A stretch of DNA of 36,301 nucleotides from Rikenellaceae bacterium (GTDB lineage: Bacteria; Bacteroidota; Bacteroidia; Bacteroidales; Rikenellaceae). The translations under genes and the position numbers were made by a program. The stretch lies in the NCBI GenBank assembly GCA_017379895.1, contig JAFNVH010000033.1, positions 1-36,301 on the forward strand. Reading direction: 5' to 3'. Below, piece after piece: positions 17,666 to 25,561 of this stretch (positions within the stretch are counted from its first letter, which is position 1; every line of letters begins with the position of its first letter). Under the pieces are notes generated by a model. The model saw only the letters and a program-made list of their open reading frames with translations, did no database searches and was not told the DNA's origin.

Positions 17666-18484
17666 TTAGTATTTATTTTCGGCCTTGCGATAGACACCAT
17701 AAACGTGAATTTCGCTGGTCACCTGCTGCAAATCATCAAGCGTGCGGATATAGTCGTCGAAACAATCGAACTCCATATCGACGTGGAACATATATCGCCA
17801 CGGCTCGCTGGCTATCGGATACGACTGCAACTTCGACATATTGACACGATCCATCGTCTGCAACGCGCGCAACAACGATCCCTGACGGTGGTCGGTCTTG
17901 AAGTACAACGACGCCTTATTTGCATCGACCGGATAGCGGTGGTCGTAGCGTTTGAGGATCATAAAACGGGTGTAGTTATTCTTGACCGTGTTGATCGCGG
18001 GCGCAATGATCTTCAAACCAAACAGCTCGGCCGCCAGCGAACTCGCAATGGCCGCCGTATGGCGCAGACCCTGCTCGGCAACGTGGCGGGCACTGAGCGC
18101 CGTATCCTCAGTTTCGATCAGTCGCCACGGCTGCGCATCGAGATACTCAACACACTGCAACAGCGCCATCGGATGCGACTGCACCTCGGTGATATCCGCC
18201 AACTCGACATCGGGCAGCACCAACAGGTTCTGTTCGATAGGCAGATAGTACTCGCCCGCAACCTGCAAATTGGCGTCCTGCAAAATACTGTAATTGGCGA
18301 TGATCGAGCCTGCAATCGAGTTCTCGATGGCCATCACACCATAGTCAGCCTCGCCCGAGCGCACCATTTGTGCCACCTGTCGGAAAGTGTCACAAGGCAA
18401 CGTCTGCACGTCGCGTCCAAAATATTCGAAAGCCACGATCTGGTGGAAACAACCATCATAACCCTGTATAGCGATCTTCTTCAT
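17666..18484 (-). CDS. pheA: Prephenate dehydratase with ACT domain
   Basis: This 272-aa monofunctional enzyme makes phenylpyruvate from prephenate. The dehydratase domain (about 1-180) shows GVMAIENSIAGS, VQSHPMAL and the catalytic TRF in NNYTRFMIL (T172-F174). A C-terminal ACT domain (about 190-265) begins KASLYFKTDHRQGSLLRAL. In it the usual GALV and ESRP regulatory motifs read GSLL and LQSYP, so the classical Phe-binding pattern is diverged. There is no fused mutase; mutase activity sits on the DAHP synthase. It is the first gene of the operon, preceded by the leader peptide and attenuator described separately. Confidence 0.93.
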   Translation of the reverse strand: MKKIAIQGYDGCFHQIVAFEYFGRDVQTLPCDTFRQVAQMVRSGEADYGVMAIENSIAGSIIANYSILQDANLQVAGEYYLPIEQNLLVLPDVELADITEVQSHPMALLQCVEYLDAQPWRLIETEDTALSARHVAEQGLRHTAAIASSLAAELFGLKIIAPAINTVKNNYTRFMILKRYDHRYPVDANKASLYFKTDHRQGSLLRALQTMDRVNMSKLQSYPIASEPWRYMFHVDMEFDCFDDYIRTLDDLQQVTSEIHVYGVYRKAENKY

Positions 18485-18496
18485 TCGTTTTACATT

Positions 18497-18526
18497 GAAA
18501 AGCCCCGCTCAACGGTGGGCGGGGCT
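18497..18526 (-). terminator. Attenuator terminator upstream of pheA
   Basis: On the - strand an 8-bp GC-rich stem (AGCCCCGC, 18526-18519, with GCGGGGCT, 18508-18501) extends through one C-A mismatch and two more pairs to a 4-nt loop and ends in TTTT. It sits only 13-17 nt before the pheA ATG, after the leader ORF, which is where an intrinsic attenuator belongs rather than the end of a gene. Confidence 0.82.
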
Positions 18527-18621
18527 CATTTTTCACAATTTTGTATTATCGCATAGCTGCAATAGAGATCCGCCCACTTTTGCCGAAGTAGTAATAAAAA
18601 AAGTATGCAAAAAACGGCGAA
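18515..18621 (-). promoter_or_regulatory. Alternative pairings of the pheA attenuator (regions 1-3)
   Basis: Region 2 (GTGGGCGG, 18577-18570, inside the leader ORF) is perfectly complementary over 8 nt to region 3 (CCGCCCAC, 18522-18515), which is the 5' part of the terminator stem. Region 1 (TTCGCC, 18621-18616, codons 5-6 just before the Phe/Tyr run) can pair with GGCGGA of region 2 (6 bp with one G-U). A ribosome stalled at the first Phe codons would mask region 1, free region 2 to capture region 3 and so prevent the terminator. Confidence 0.75.
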
Positions 18622-18632
18622 TACATTCTCAT
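18546..18632 (-). CDS. Phe/Tyr-rich leader peptide of the pheA operon (pheL-like)
   Basis: A 28-codon ORF runs from ATG at 18632 to TAA at 18546. Residues 6-16 read PFFAYFFYYYF: nine of the ten residues 7-16 are Phe or Tyr, and the whole peptide has five Phe and five Tyr. The rest (GKSGRISIAAMR) has no aromatic residue. It lies directly before a terminator-like hairpin and upstream of an operon that makes exactly these two amino acids. No homologous family is needed for the call: composition, position and RNA pairing together indicate a ribosome-stalling sensor. No clear Shine-Dalgarno is visible, as is common in Bacteroidota. It is too short for usual gene callers. Confidence 0.85.
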   Translation of the reverse strand: MRMYSPFFAYFFYYYFGKSGRISIAAMR

Positions 18633-18662
18633 TTTACAGTCAGTTAGTTCGTTTACGAAGTA

Positions 18663-18670
18663 CAAATATA
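18663..18670 (-). promoter_or_regulatory. -7 element of the pheA leader transcript
   Basis: TATATTTG on the - strand matches TAnnTTTG exactly and lies 30 nt upstream of the leader-peptide ATG. The -33 region is weak (TAAC at 19-nt spacing). Between this element and the Rid-like gene's stop at 18798 there is no gene. Confidence 0.6.
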
Positions 18671-18797
18671 AGCTTTTTTGCGTTAAATTGTTATCCGCAA
18701 GGGCACTTTTTTATCAAAAATTTTCGTTTGTAGCGCGCAACAATCTATCTTTCATTGAGTTGCGCAAGATTTCAACCTGTTAGAAATTTTCGTTCGA

Positions 18798-19922
18798 CTA
18801 AAATTCCGCGAACTTTTCGTTCGTTGCAGCCACCGCCGCCACGCACTCCATCTCGATCAACCACTTCGGACGGCAAACGGGAGCCAGCGTAATGGTGTAA
18901 GGCAATTCGGGCAGACGCTCCGCAAGCAACTGCGCAACCTGCTCATAATCACCCATATCGCGCAAATATACAATCGCCATCTGAACGTCAGCCATCGTCG
19001 CGCCACCCTCCGAGAGCAGAACCTCGATGTTGCAGATCATACGCTCGGTCTGACGGAGCACATCGCCCACGTGTACCACCTCGCCCTTCGAGTCGATACT
19101 TGCCGTACCCGAGATGAAGAGGTGCTTACGATCGCCATAATGCACCGCCGTGCCACGCTCAAATGTAACGCCATAATCTGCCGTAGGGCTCAGGTGATCA
19201 AGCGCATACAAGAATTGAATCTGATCCTCGCGCAGACCACGCACAGCATAGGCGTCCATCGTCACCAACGAGCCGACTGCACCATTGCGACCCTCGATAC
19301 CCGTGCTGGCGATATAGTGTGTATCGCGGCGCAGACCGCACTCCTCGAAGAACTCGCGACGTGCACGTACCAAACCGGCATAGTTGTTATCGACATCTTG
19401 CACATAGAACCACGTGCGAATGCAATCGTCAGCCAGAGTACATCCCTCGCGCTCAAGATCTTCGGCATAGCGTACCAGAATATCGCGGCTCTGCTCGTCG
19501 CTATTCGAACCCGCACCACGCTCATCAGCTGTCCAAAGGTGTGTATAGTCGCCGTGACGAAGACCGCTCGGCACAACCTCGCCGCCCTCAACGAGCCACA
19601 ACCACAGCACGACCTTAGAGCCGTCGAGAGGCGGCTGCTCGACCACCGACAAACGACGTCCACCCACCTGCTCGGGAAGCATTTCGGCTTGATTTGCGGC
19701 ATCGCTCACCAACCAACGGCCAAACATCACCGAAGCCTCACCTAAGCCCTCGCGAACCTGCTCGAACGAGCGGATCAACGAATCCACCTGCTCATCGAAT
19801 GCACCGCGCAAACGGGTGCTGATTACCATATTATACTCCTTCGCGCCTACCTCGGGAGCAAACTCCGCCAGGCGTACCGTTGCGCGATCAGAATCGGTTA
19901 TAATTGTCCTAAAATTCATCAT
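18798..19922 (-). CDS. Two-domain Rid-fold protein resembling FkbO/Hyg5 chorismatases
   Basis: This 374-aa protein ends in a YjgF/Rid-like domain (about 250-365) and has a diverged first domain. Several blocks recall, from my memory of the family, the chorismatases FkbO, Hyg5 and XanB2: RTWFYV (169-174), ASTGI (205-209), PTADYGVTFERGTA (246-259), LFISGTASI (268-276), HVGDV (284-288) and the C-terminal WLIEME, where family members carry a catalytic Glu. Chorismatases hydrolyse chorismate to pyruvate plus a dihydroxy-cyclohexadienoate or hydroxybenzoate. Cytosolic: no signal peptide. It starts 7 nt after a GH18 gene, likely co-transcribed, and lies just upstream of the pheA operon, which also uses chorismate. 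A plain RidA-type deaminase is less likely given the length. Confidence 0.65.
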   Translation of the reverse strand: MMNFRTIITDSDRATVRLAEFAPEVGAKEYNMVISTRLRGAFDEQVDSLIRSFEQVREGLGEASVMFGRWLVSDAANQAEMLPEQVGGRRLSVVEQPPLDGSKVVLWLWLVEGGEVVPSGLRHGDYTHLWTADERGAGSNSDEQSRDILVRYAEDLEREGCTLADDCIRTWFYVQDVDNNYAGLVRARREFFEECGLRRDTHYIASTGIEGRNGAVGSLVTMDAYAVRGLREDQIQFLYALDHLSPTADYGVTFERGTAVHYGDRKHLFISGTASIDSKGEVVHVGDVLRQTERMICNIEVLLSEGGATMADVQMAIVYLRDMGDYEQVAQLLAERLPELPYTITLAPVCRPKWLIEMECVAAVAATNEKFAEF

Positions 19923-19929
19923 CTCTTTT

Positions 19930-21078
19930 TTACTTTTTCATTGTGGCCTGCCACATTGCCTTATTTAGCGTCAGTTTGGCGTCGTCTTGATCGTACTCCC
20001 ACGACATCATACCCTTCAAACCCGATCCGCGAGCAAAATCGCCCTTCATCACAATACTCTTCGGGTTGTCGTAGGCACACAGACGCTTGCCCGTTGCGAT
20101 CTCGGTCACATAGGGAACGCTCGACGCACTGTCCCAATTATCGAACTTATATTTGGTCTTATCGAGGCCTATGATCTTCTTGTAGGTCCACGTCACATCG
20201 CCCCAACCGAAGAACGGAACTCCCAGCACCAATTTCGACGGCGCAATACCCTTCTCGGTGTAGTGCTTAACGGCGCGCTTACAATCGACCCACAGCTTAG
20301 GATTGCTCAGTGCCGAGTGCGCTTCCGAGGTCATATTGTAGGTCATAATATTGACCCAATCGACGTAAGGGTCCACCGCCTTAACATCGATATAGCGGCG
20401 ACCGCCGTCACTTGTATTCTGCGCATCGAACACGTAGCCTGCGTAGGTCAGCAGATAGTTATTGCCCAGCGTTTCGCGCAACTGCTTCACGAGCAGCGTA
20501 TAGTTCTCAACATCAACCTGTCGATCATACTTCACGTCGCTACTCCACGACATACCAGGAAACTCCCAATCGAGATCGATACCGTCGATACCCCACTTCT
20601 TGCAAAAATCGAGGCAATCCTGCGCAAACTTCTTGCGACCAACGTCCGATTTGGCCATATCCGAGAAACCTCCAAACGGATTCTCGGCGGTATATTTGCT
20701 ATTCGACGAGCCGTGCGTGAACGAGATCAGGATCTTCAACGTCGGCTTCTTCTTTTTCAAATCGACAATCTGCTTGAATCGCGACTCCTTGCCCTGTAAC
20801 TTGAACGACTGATAGACACCGTCCTCAACCACCAACTCGGCAAATGCGTAGTTGATATGAGTCATATACTTCACATCGGGAACTGCCGAGCCGTAGTAAG
20901 TCACATACGAAAGAACAACTCGACCATCTACTGCGGGATAGAGTTCATCAGGATAAAGTTTATTCTCCTGATTCTCGGGAGTGGGAGTCGGTGTGGGTTC
21001 GGGGATAGGATCGTCGCCACCGCAGGCCACAAATGTCATAGCCAGCAACGCCAACACCACGTTCAATAGTTTGCGCAT
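19930..21078 (-). CDS. GH18 chitinase-type glycosidase lipoprotein (copy A)
   Basis: This 382-aa lipoprotein has lipid Cys19 (FVAC), then GGDDPIPEPTPTPTPE, an acidic start typical of surface-export signals followed by a Pro/Thr linker. The GH18 barrel (about 52-380) has the DxxDxDxE motif as GIDGIDLDWEFPG, catalytic acid E172. Other family marks are the MTYNM strand, LVLGVPFFGWG and the final MMSWEYDQDD. GH18 enzymes cleave beta-1,4 bonds after GlcNAc with substrate assistance; the DWEFPG form is closer to chitinases than to EndoF-type enzymes. It has its own promoter and is followed after 7 nt by the Rid-like gene. It is a clear paralogue of the GH18 at 21224-22351. Confidence 0.9.
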   Translation of the reverse strand: MRKLLNVVLALLAMTFVACGGDDPIPEPTPTPTPENQENKLYPDELYPAVDGRVVLSYVTYYGSAVPDVKYMTHINYAFAELVVEDGVYQSFKLQGKESRFKQIVDLKKKKPTLKILISFTHGSSNSKYTAENPFGGFSDMAKSDVGRKKFAQDCLDFCKKWGIDGIDLDWEFPGMSWSSDVKYDRQVDVENYTLLVKQLRETLGNNYLLTYAGYVFDAQNTSDGGRRYIDVKAVDPYVDWVNIMTYNMTSEAHSALSNPKLWVDCKRAVKHYTEKGIAPSKLVLGVPFFGWGDVTWTYKKIIGLDKTKYKFDNWDSASSVPYVTEIATGKRLCAYDNPKSIVMKGDFARGSGLKGMMSWEYDQDDAKLTLNKAMWQATMKK

Positions 21079-21110
21079 AAAGTGAGTAGTTCTTTTATCG
21101 TTTAAACGTG

Positions 21111-21141
21111 TAAAATTAATAAATTTCGGCTAGTTACCAAA
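21111..21141 (-). promoter_or_regulatory. Promoter of GH18 copy A, matching the susC promoter
   Basis: TTTG (21141-21138), 19-nt spacer, TAATTTTA (21118-21111). The -7 region shares the 12-mer TTAATTTTACAC and the spacer length with the promoter upstream of susC. A palindrome CGTTTAAACG (21099-21108) lies at or just after the expected start point. Confidence 0.65.
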
Positions 21142-21150
21142 ATTTAGCAC

Positions 21151-21191
21151 AAAAAAAGAGTGGCCGATCCTCCATTTGGATCGCCACTCTT
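21151..21191 (-). terminator. Rho-independent terminator after GH18 copy B
   Basis: A 14-bp stem with one bulged base (AAGAGTGG..CGATCC, 21156-21170, with 21178-21191) and 7-nt loop; on the - strand it is followed by seven T residues (21157-21151). It ends the unit containing GH18 copy B. Confidence 0.85.
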
Positions 21192-21223
21192 ATCGTTTAT
21201 TCGGGGACTCTACCCTCGTGCGA

Positions 21224-22351
21224 TTACTTCATCGTCGCCTGCCATACAGCCTTGCACAACGTATGCTGGTTGTCGTCGGCATTGTAGTCCCAATACATCA
21301 TACCCTTCATACCCAAGCCGCGAATCCAATCGCCCTTGATAGCAATACTCTTCGGGTCGTCGTAACCGCAATAATATTTACCATTCTCGGTCACGTAGGG
21401 AACTGATGCGTTACTATCCCAGTTGTCGATCTTATAGATACTCTTGTCGAGCAGAATAATCTTGTTGTAGTCGATAGCCGAAGGGCTCGAATCGAACGAA
21501 TGACGGCCATAGAACGGAATACCAAGCACCAATTTCGACGGCGAAACACCTGCATCGGTATACGATTTGATAGCGCGCTCGCAGTCGTAGTATGCGCTCT
21601 TGGAACGCAATGCCGACTGATGATTGGGAGCTTCGTCCATATCGTAGGTCATCACATTTACAAAATCAACATAAGGATCAACAGCCGCTATATCGATATA
21701 TCGACGACCACCTGTTGCTGCGGTAACATCCTTAACATAACCTGCATAGGTCAGCATATAGCGCGTACCGAGCGTCTCGCGCAGCTGCTTCATCAGCAAT
21801 ACGTGGTTCTCAACATCAACCGAAGGATCACACGCGTGGCCACTCCACGACAGACCGGGAAACTCCCAATCGATATCAATACCGTCGATACCCCACTTCG
21901 AGCAGAAATCGCGGCAGTCCTTAGCGAATGCCTTACGATAGGTGTCCGACTTAGCCATAGCCGAGAAACCACCGCCCTGGCTATTGTCCGAGTTCGACAC
22001 CGTATGCGAGAACGACAGCGAGATCTTCAGCTTCGGGTTCTTCTTTTTCAGCGCTACAACCTGACGGAAACGCTCCTCGTTGCCCTGCAACTTGAAACCC
22101 TGATAAACTCCGTCCTTAACATACAACTCCGCAAAAGCGTAGTTGATATTCGTCATCAGTGTAGGATCGGGAATTGCCTTGCCGTAATAGGTTACATAGG
22201 CGATCACCACGCGACCATCCTTCGCCGGCAACAGTTCTTCGACCTCTTCCTCTTCACTACCGCTCGACTGACCTTTCTGATAAGGGTCCTCCGAGCAACC
22301 TACAAATGCTAACGCCGCCAGCATTGCCATCATTGTAAATAGTCTTTTCAT
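21224..22351 (-). CDS. GH18 chitinase-type glycosidase lipoprotein (copy B)
   Basis: This 375-aa lipoprotein has lipid Cys19 (FVGC) followed by SEDP and a Glu-rich tether (SGSEEEEVEEL), consistent with surface display. The GH18 barrel carries GIDGIDIDWEFPG (catalytic E163), MTYDMDEAPN, LVLGIPFYGR and MMYWDYNADD. It aligns along its length with copy A but differs in loops: for example the C-terminal substrate wall SFDSSPSAIDYNK replaces GDVTWTYKK, so specificities may differ. It is the last gene of the unit that starts with the DUF4369 lipoprotein and lies 48 nt after the CxxCH lipoprotein gene. Confidence 0.9.
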   Translation of the reverse strand: MKRLFTMMAMLAALAFVGCSEDPYQKGQSSGSEEEEVEELLPAKDGRVVIAYVTYYGKAIPDPTLMTNINYAFAELYVKDGVYQGFKLQGNEERFRQVVALKKKNPKLKISLSFSHTVSNSDNSQGGGFSAMAKSDTYRKAFAKDCRDFCSKWGIDGIDIDWEFPGLSWSGHACDPSVDVENHVLLMKQLRETLGTRYMLTYAGYVKDVTAATGGRRYIDIAAVDPYVDFVNVMTYDMDEAPNHQSALRSKSAYYDCERAIKSYTDAGVSPSKLVLGIPFYGRHSFDSSPSAIDYNKIILLDKSIYKIDNWDSNASVPYVTENGKYYCGYDDPKSIAIKGDWIRGLGMKGMMYWDYNADDNQHTLCKAVWQATMK

Positions 22352-22399
22352 ACGAAACGTTTGTGTGTTAGTGTTGTTATAGATTTGTTGTTGTGTGTG

Positions 22400-23830
22400 T
22401 TATCGTGCATTCAGTTCGACCGCACCCGCCTCGGCCTGCAAGATATCCGAGGGCGAGAGCTCAATCGGTCCCGAAATAAACTCGGGAATATTATACGACT
22501 GCATCAATCCGTCGTACCATTCGAGCGGACGATCGTGAGGCAGCAAGAAGGGCTTCGAGAAGCGACCCTCATCGTCCACGTGAGCAATATAGGGACGAGT
22601 GTGCAGACCATCGATTCGACGCGATGAGAAGACCACCCAGCGCGAGGTCGAGTTCCACGAGTGATAGCTCTCGGTATTGTCGCTATTCAGTTCATCAAGC
22701 GCGCGGCGTTCGCCCGTACGCAGGTCAATCAGCCACAAATCGGCATCCTTGTGCCAAATGGGGAATGTGCCGTATGCCGAGCGTGTAACCATCACATAGC
22801 GACCATCATACGATGCTCGCGGGAAGAGCAGACTTGCGCCATCGCCGTCCCAGACGGTTGTGATCTGATCGCCCACCTCGCCCGTCGCGGGATCGAACTC
22901 CACGCTACACAATTCGTATCGCACCTCGGGTAATATCTCGGCCGCCTTGGGATCTGCCGAGCAAAAATACAACGTGCGACCATCGGCCGAGAACGAAGGG
23001 AAAGTTTCAAAACGAGTCGTATCGGACAAAATGGGATAGGTGTTCAACTCGCCTGTTTCGGTATCGTAGATCACCACATCTGACCAATGGTCATAGACAT
23101 CGAGAATCTGCGACGGAACGTTATGGAATGTCTGTTTGATATCGTTGATCGAATAAGCGATATAGCGGCCGTCGGGGTGCCACGAAGGATATACGCACGA
23201 CACCTTTGTAGCCTCGGTCTTGGTATTGAGCAGAGCATTCTCGCCATCGAGGTGCAGCAACGTACCGCCATTCTTACCACGAATGTGGAACATCATTCTC
23301 GAAGGGTTGGTCTTGGCAAACGAGTGGCAATTGACACACGAGCTACCCATCAGAGTATTCTCAATCAGAATATGCTCCTCGTTCTCGCCCAAGTCGTAGT
23401 AATATAGACCCATACGCGCATAATATTCGTAGCCTGGATCTACACGACGATAGCACAAGCCATAGTCAATACTGTCGCGGCTCACTTCAATCTCGAACGG
23501 CGCATATTCGGTACGTACTTTGTCAGCCGTCACTGCCACCGTAACCGTCAGCTTCTCGGCCTCGGCCAGCAGCGCACGCCACTTGCGGGGCAAAATACTC
23601 ACACCCGATCGGCCCTTTACCTCGATCTGCTCCGAGCCATTGCTGATCGTCGCCTCGACACGCTGAGCAGGCTCCGTAACATCAAAATTCAGCGGTGCGA
23701 TATTGACCGGCACCGTCACTCCCGCGTAGTCGGGGAAGATAGGCGGCAACTGATCGCTGGTACGCTTATCGGCACTTGTGCAGGCAGCCAGCGCAACCGT
23801 TAAAGCAATTATAATAAATGATTTACGCAT
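22400..23830 (-). CDS. CxxCH beta-propeller lipoprotein (module copy 2)
   Basis: This 476-aa lipoprotein (lipid Cys17 in LAAC) has three parts: an N-terminal beta-rich domain with the block TVPVNIAPLNF (to about 150); one c-type heme motif SSCVNCHSF (C165, C168, H169); and a TolB/PD40-like propeller with at least four blades (YPSWHPDGRYIAYS, FPSFSADGRTLYF, FPRASYDGRYVMV, YHSWNSTSRWVVFSS). A conserved His lies 13 residues after the heme His (H182, in FHIRGKNGG). PD40 repeats usually bind proteins or sugars. It could be a periplasmic or surface redox or binding protein; the actual function is unknown. It is paired with the membrane protein 7 nt upstream and is paralogous to the lipoprotein at 25562-27025. 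Confidence 0.75.
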   Translation of the reverse strand: MRKSFIIIALTVALAACTSADKRTSDQLPPIFPDYAGVTVPVNIAPLNFDVTEPAQRVEATISNGSEQIEVKGRSGVSILPRKWRALLAEAEKLTVTVAVTADKVRTEYAPFEIEVSRDSIDYGLCYRRVDPGYEYYARMGLYYYDLGENEEHILIENTLMGSSCVNCHSFAKTNPSRMMFHIRGKNGGTLLHLDGENALLNTKTEATKVSCVYPSWHPDGRYIAYSINDIKQTFHNVPSQILDVYDHWSDVVIYDTETGELNTYPILSDTTRFETFPSFSADGRTLYFCSADPKAAEILPEVRYELCSVEFDPATGEVGDQITTVWDGDGASLLFPRASYDGRYVMVTRSAYGTFPIWHKDADLWLIDLRTGERRALDELNSDNTESYHSWNSTSRWVVFSSRRIDGLHTRPYIAHVDDEGRFSKPFLLPHDRPLEWYDGLMQSYNIPEFISGPIELSPSDILQAEAGAVELNAR

Positions 23831-23837
23831 AACTTGT

Positions 23838-25559
23838 TTAGAATCGGATAAAGTTTGTATAGAACCAATACGAGCGACCCCAATCCTTGTTCATAACCTC
23901 GGGATTGTTGCCCGACATATCGTAGGCACGAATATATCGCTCCAAGCGCTCGAAGGTCGCACGGTTAATATTTGCAGGCAACGTCGCGGGATTGACGCGA
24001 TTGATACGGCATACCATAGCAAATGCCTCTTCATAAGCTCGCGGCAAGCCCTTCGCTGGAATAATCAGTCGCTCAGCAAAAGCGTCGACATTCTTATAGA
24101 GCAGATAGAACGCCATCAGATATTCGTAGGCCTCGCGGTTGTTGGGACGCTGATCGACCATCTCTTCGAGCATCTTGTCGAACTTAGCCGAGAAGAACGG
24201 GAAGTTATGGACCGGCTGATTACGACGCAACTTGCCATACATACGGTGCTCGTCGATAGCCTCCGGAGTATCCATCAATTCGAGCAGGTTCTCTGCCCAT
24301 GAGCGATAGAACAGAGTATTTTTCAGCGCATTGAGATACTTGCGCGCAACCTCGTAACGACCTGCAATCATATTGGTTTCGGCCAGGCGAGTCATCGTGA
24401 ATGCCGAACGTTGCAGATACGAATATGTCACCATCATCTCGTAAGCATAGCGCTGAGCCTCGTTGACAAAACCCAAGTTGAACAGCACCTCACCACAGAA
24501 GATCAGATCCTCATCATAGGTCATAAACAGACCCGCAGGGCCATACTGCGGGAAATCGAACAGACGCTCGCCCGACTGCCCCGTCATCACCAACGACAGA
24601 TTGAGACAGATCATCGCAGGACGCGTCTGCGGATCGTGTTTGCGGGCACGCTCGATCACCTCATTCCAGCGACCATTACGCGTCAAGCAGTAGTAGGCCA
24701 TCGTATCCTCGCTATTAGCATCGTAGTGTTTAGGCAGAGTCGCCACCGCCGCGCCGATAACCGCCACAAGTGCAACTACATTAATCCACTCGCGAACAAA
24801 TCGAGCTGCAACTATCGGCACAATGATTGCCACCGCTGTTGCTGCCCACAATTTATAGAACACATCAACTGCAACATCTAAGTGACGGAAATAGGTTCCG
24901 CCCGTAACCATCAGCAGGTTGCTCAAATGCCAAGGGTGGATGTGCCAGATCACAGCCACCGATGCAATCGTGATTGCAGCACTCGCCAGCACTCGCCAAT
25001 CGCGTTTAGTAGCCAACTCGATCGCCACAACCGCAACCAACGCCACCACAGCCGCGCCTCCGATAGCCAGCCACAATGCGAGCAAACCTACAAGCGTTGC
25101 CACCGAACGCAGCCAACCGTTATTAATGCGAGCAAATCCGATAGCCACCCAAACAGCCATCACCATTGCCAGCAAACCGACCGGCGTAAAATCCTCGTCA
25201 CAAAGCAGCACCCAATAGTAGATTGACGGCACGTAGCTCAACGGCCACAGCGCATTGCTCGATGTTGCGCGCTGAATCACGCGCTGCATTCCCTGTTGCA
25301 GAGCCACAAGCATAAGCGCTACGATCGCACCTCCAAGCAACGGCAGATGATAGAACTGCACCAAAAAGCGTGTCACGTACTCGCCCAGACCGCCCAAACG
25401 ACCGATCGTTTCACGTGCGTAGTCCGCTGTCCAGAAAAAGAGCTGATTGCCCTCGAAGTAGAGCAGGTGCCAGCGATAGAGGACTCCGAAAAAGAGCCAC
25501 GCCGCAACCGCCAACAACACCGGCAACGCTAATCGTGCATACTTATCAATTTGTTTCAT
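23838..25559 (-). CDS. Polytopic membrane protein with TPR-like C-half (module copy 2)
   Basis: This 573-aa protein has about nine or ten hydrophobic segments in the first 280 residues (starting LALPVLLAVAAWLFFG). The C-terminal half of about 290 residues is soluble and helical with TPR-like pairs (FNLGFVNEAQRYAYEMM, IAGRYEVARKYLNAL). It ends DWGRSYWFYTNF, shared with the copy at 27027-28754. I believe it belongs to a Bacteroidota family annotated DUF6057, but I could not check. The TM-plus-TPR layout recalls PMT/GT-C-like or O-antigen-type membrane enzymes, though no catalytic motif is visible. Its stop is 7 nt from the CxxCH lipoprotein start and its start 2 nt from the previous one, so translation is probably coupled. 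Confidence 0.7.
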   Translation of the reverse strand: MKQIDKYARLALPVLLAVAAWLFFGVLYRWHLLYFEGNQLFFWTADYARETIGRLGGLGEYVTRFLVQFYHLPLLGGAIVALMLVALQQGMQRVIQRATSSNALWPLSYVPSIYYWVLLCDEDFTPVGLLAMVMAVWVAIGFARINNGWLRSVATLVGLLALWLAIGGAAVVALVAVVAIELATKRDWRVLASAAITIASVAVIWHIHPWHLSNLLMVTGGTYFRHLDVAVDVFYKLWAATAVAIIVPIVAARFVREWINVVALVAVIGAAVATLPKHYDANSEDTMAYYCLTRNGRWNEVIERARKHDPQTRPAMICLNLSLVMTGQSGERLFDFPQYGPAGLFMTYDEDLIFCGEVLFNLGFVNEAQRYAYEMMVTYSYLQRSAFTMTRLAETNMIAGRYEVARKYLNALKNTLFYRSWAENLLELMDTPEAIDEHRMYGKLRRNQPVHNFPFFSAKFDKMLEEMVDQRPNNREAYEYLMAFYLLYKNVDAFAERLIIPAKGLPRAYEEAFAMVCRINRVNPATLPANINRATFERLERYIRAYDMSGNNPEVMNKDWGRSYWFYTNFIRF

Positions 25560-25561
25560 AT

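Noticed and set aside
18718..18794. Direct repeat AAATTTTCGTT (18718-18728 and 18784-18794) and inverted GCGCAAC/GTTGCGC downstream of the Rid-like gene
   Set aside because: Short, AT-rich and without a U-tract or other context; chance similarity is likely, so it is not called as an operator or terminator.
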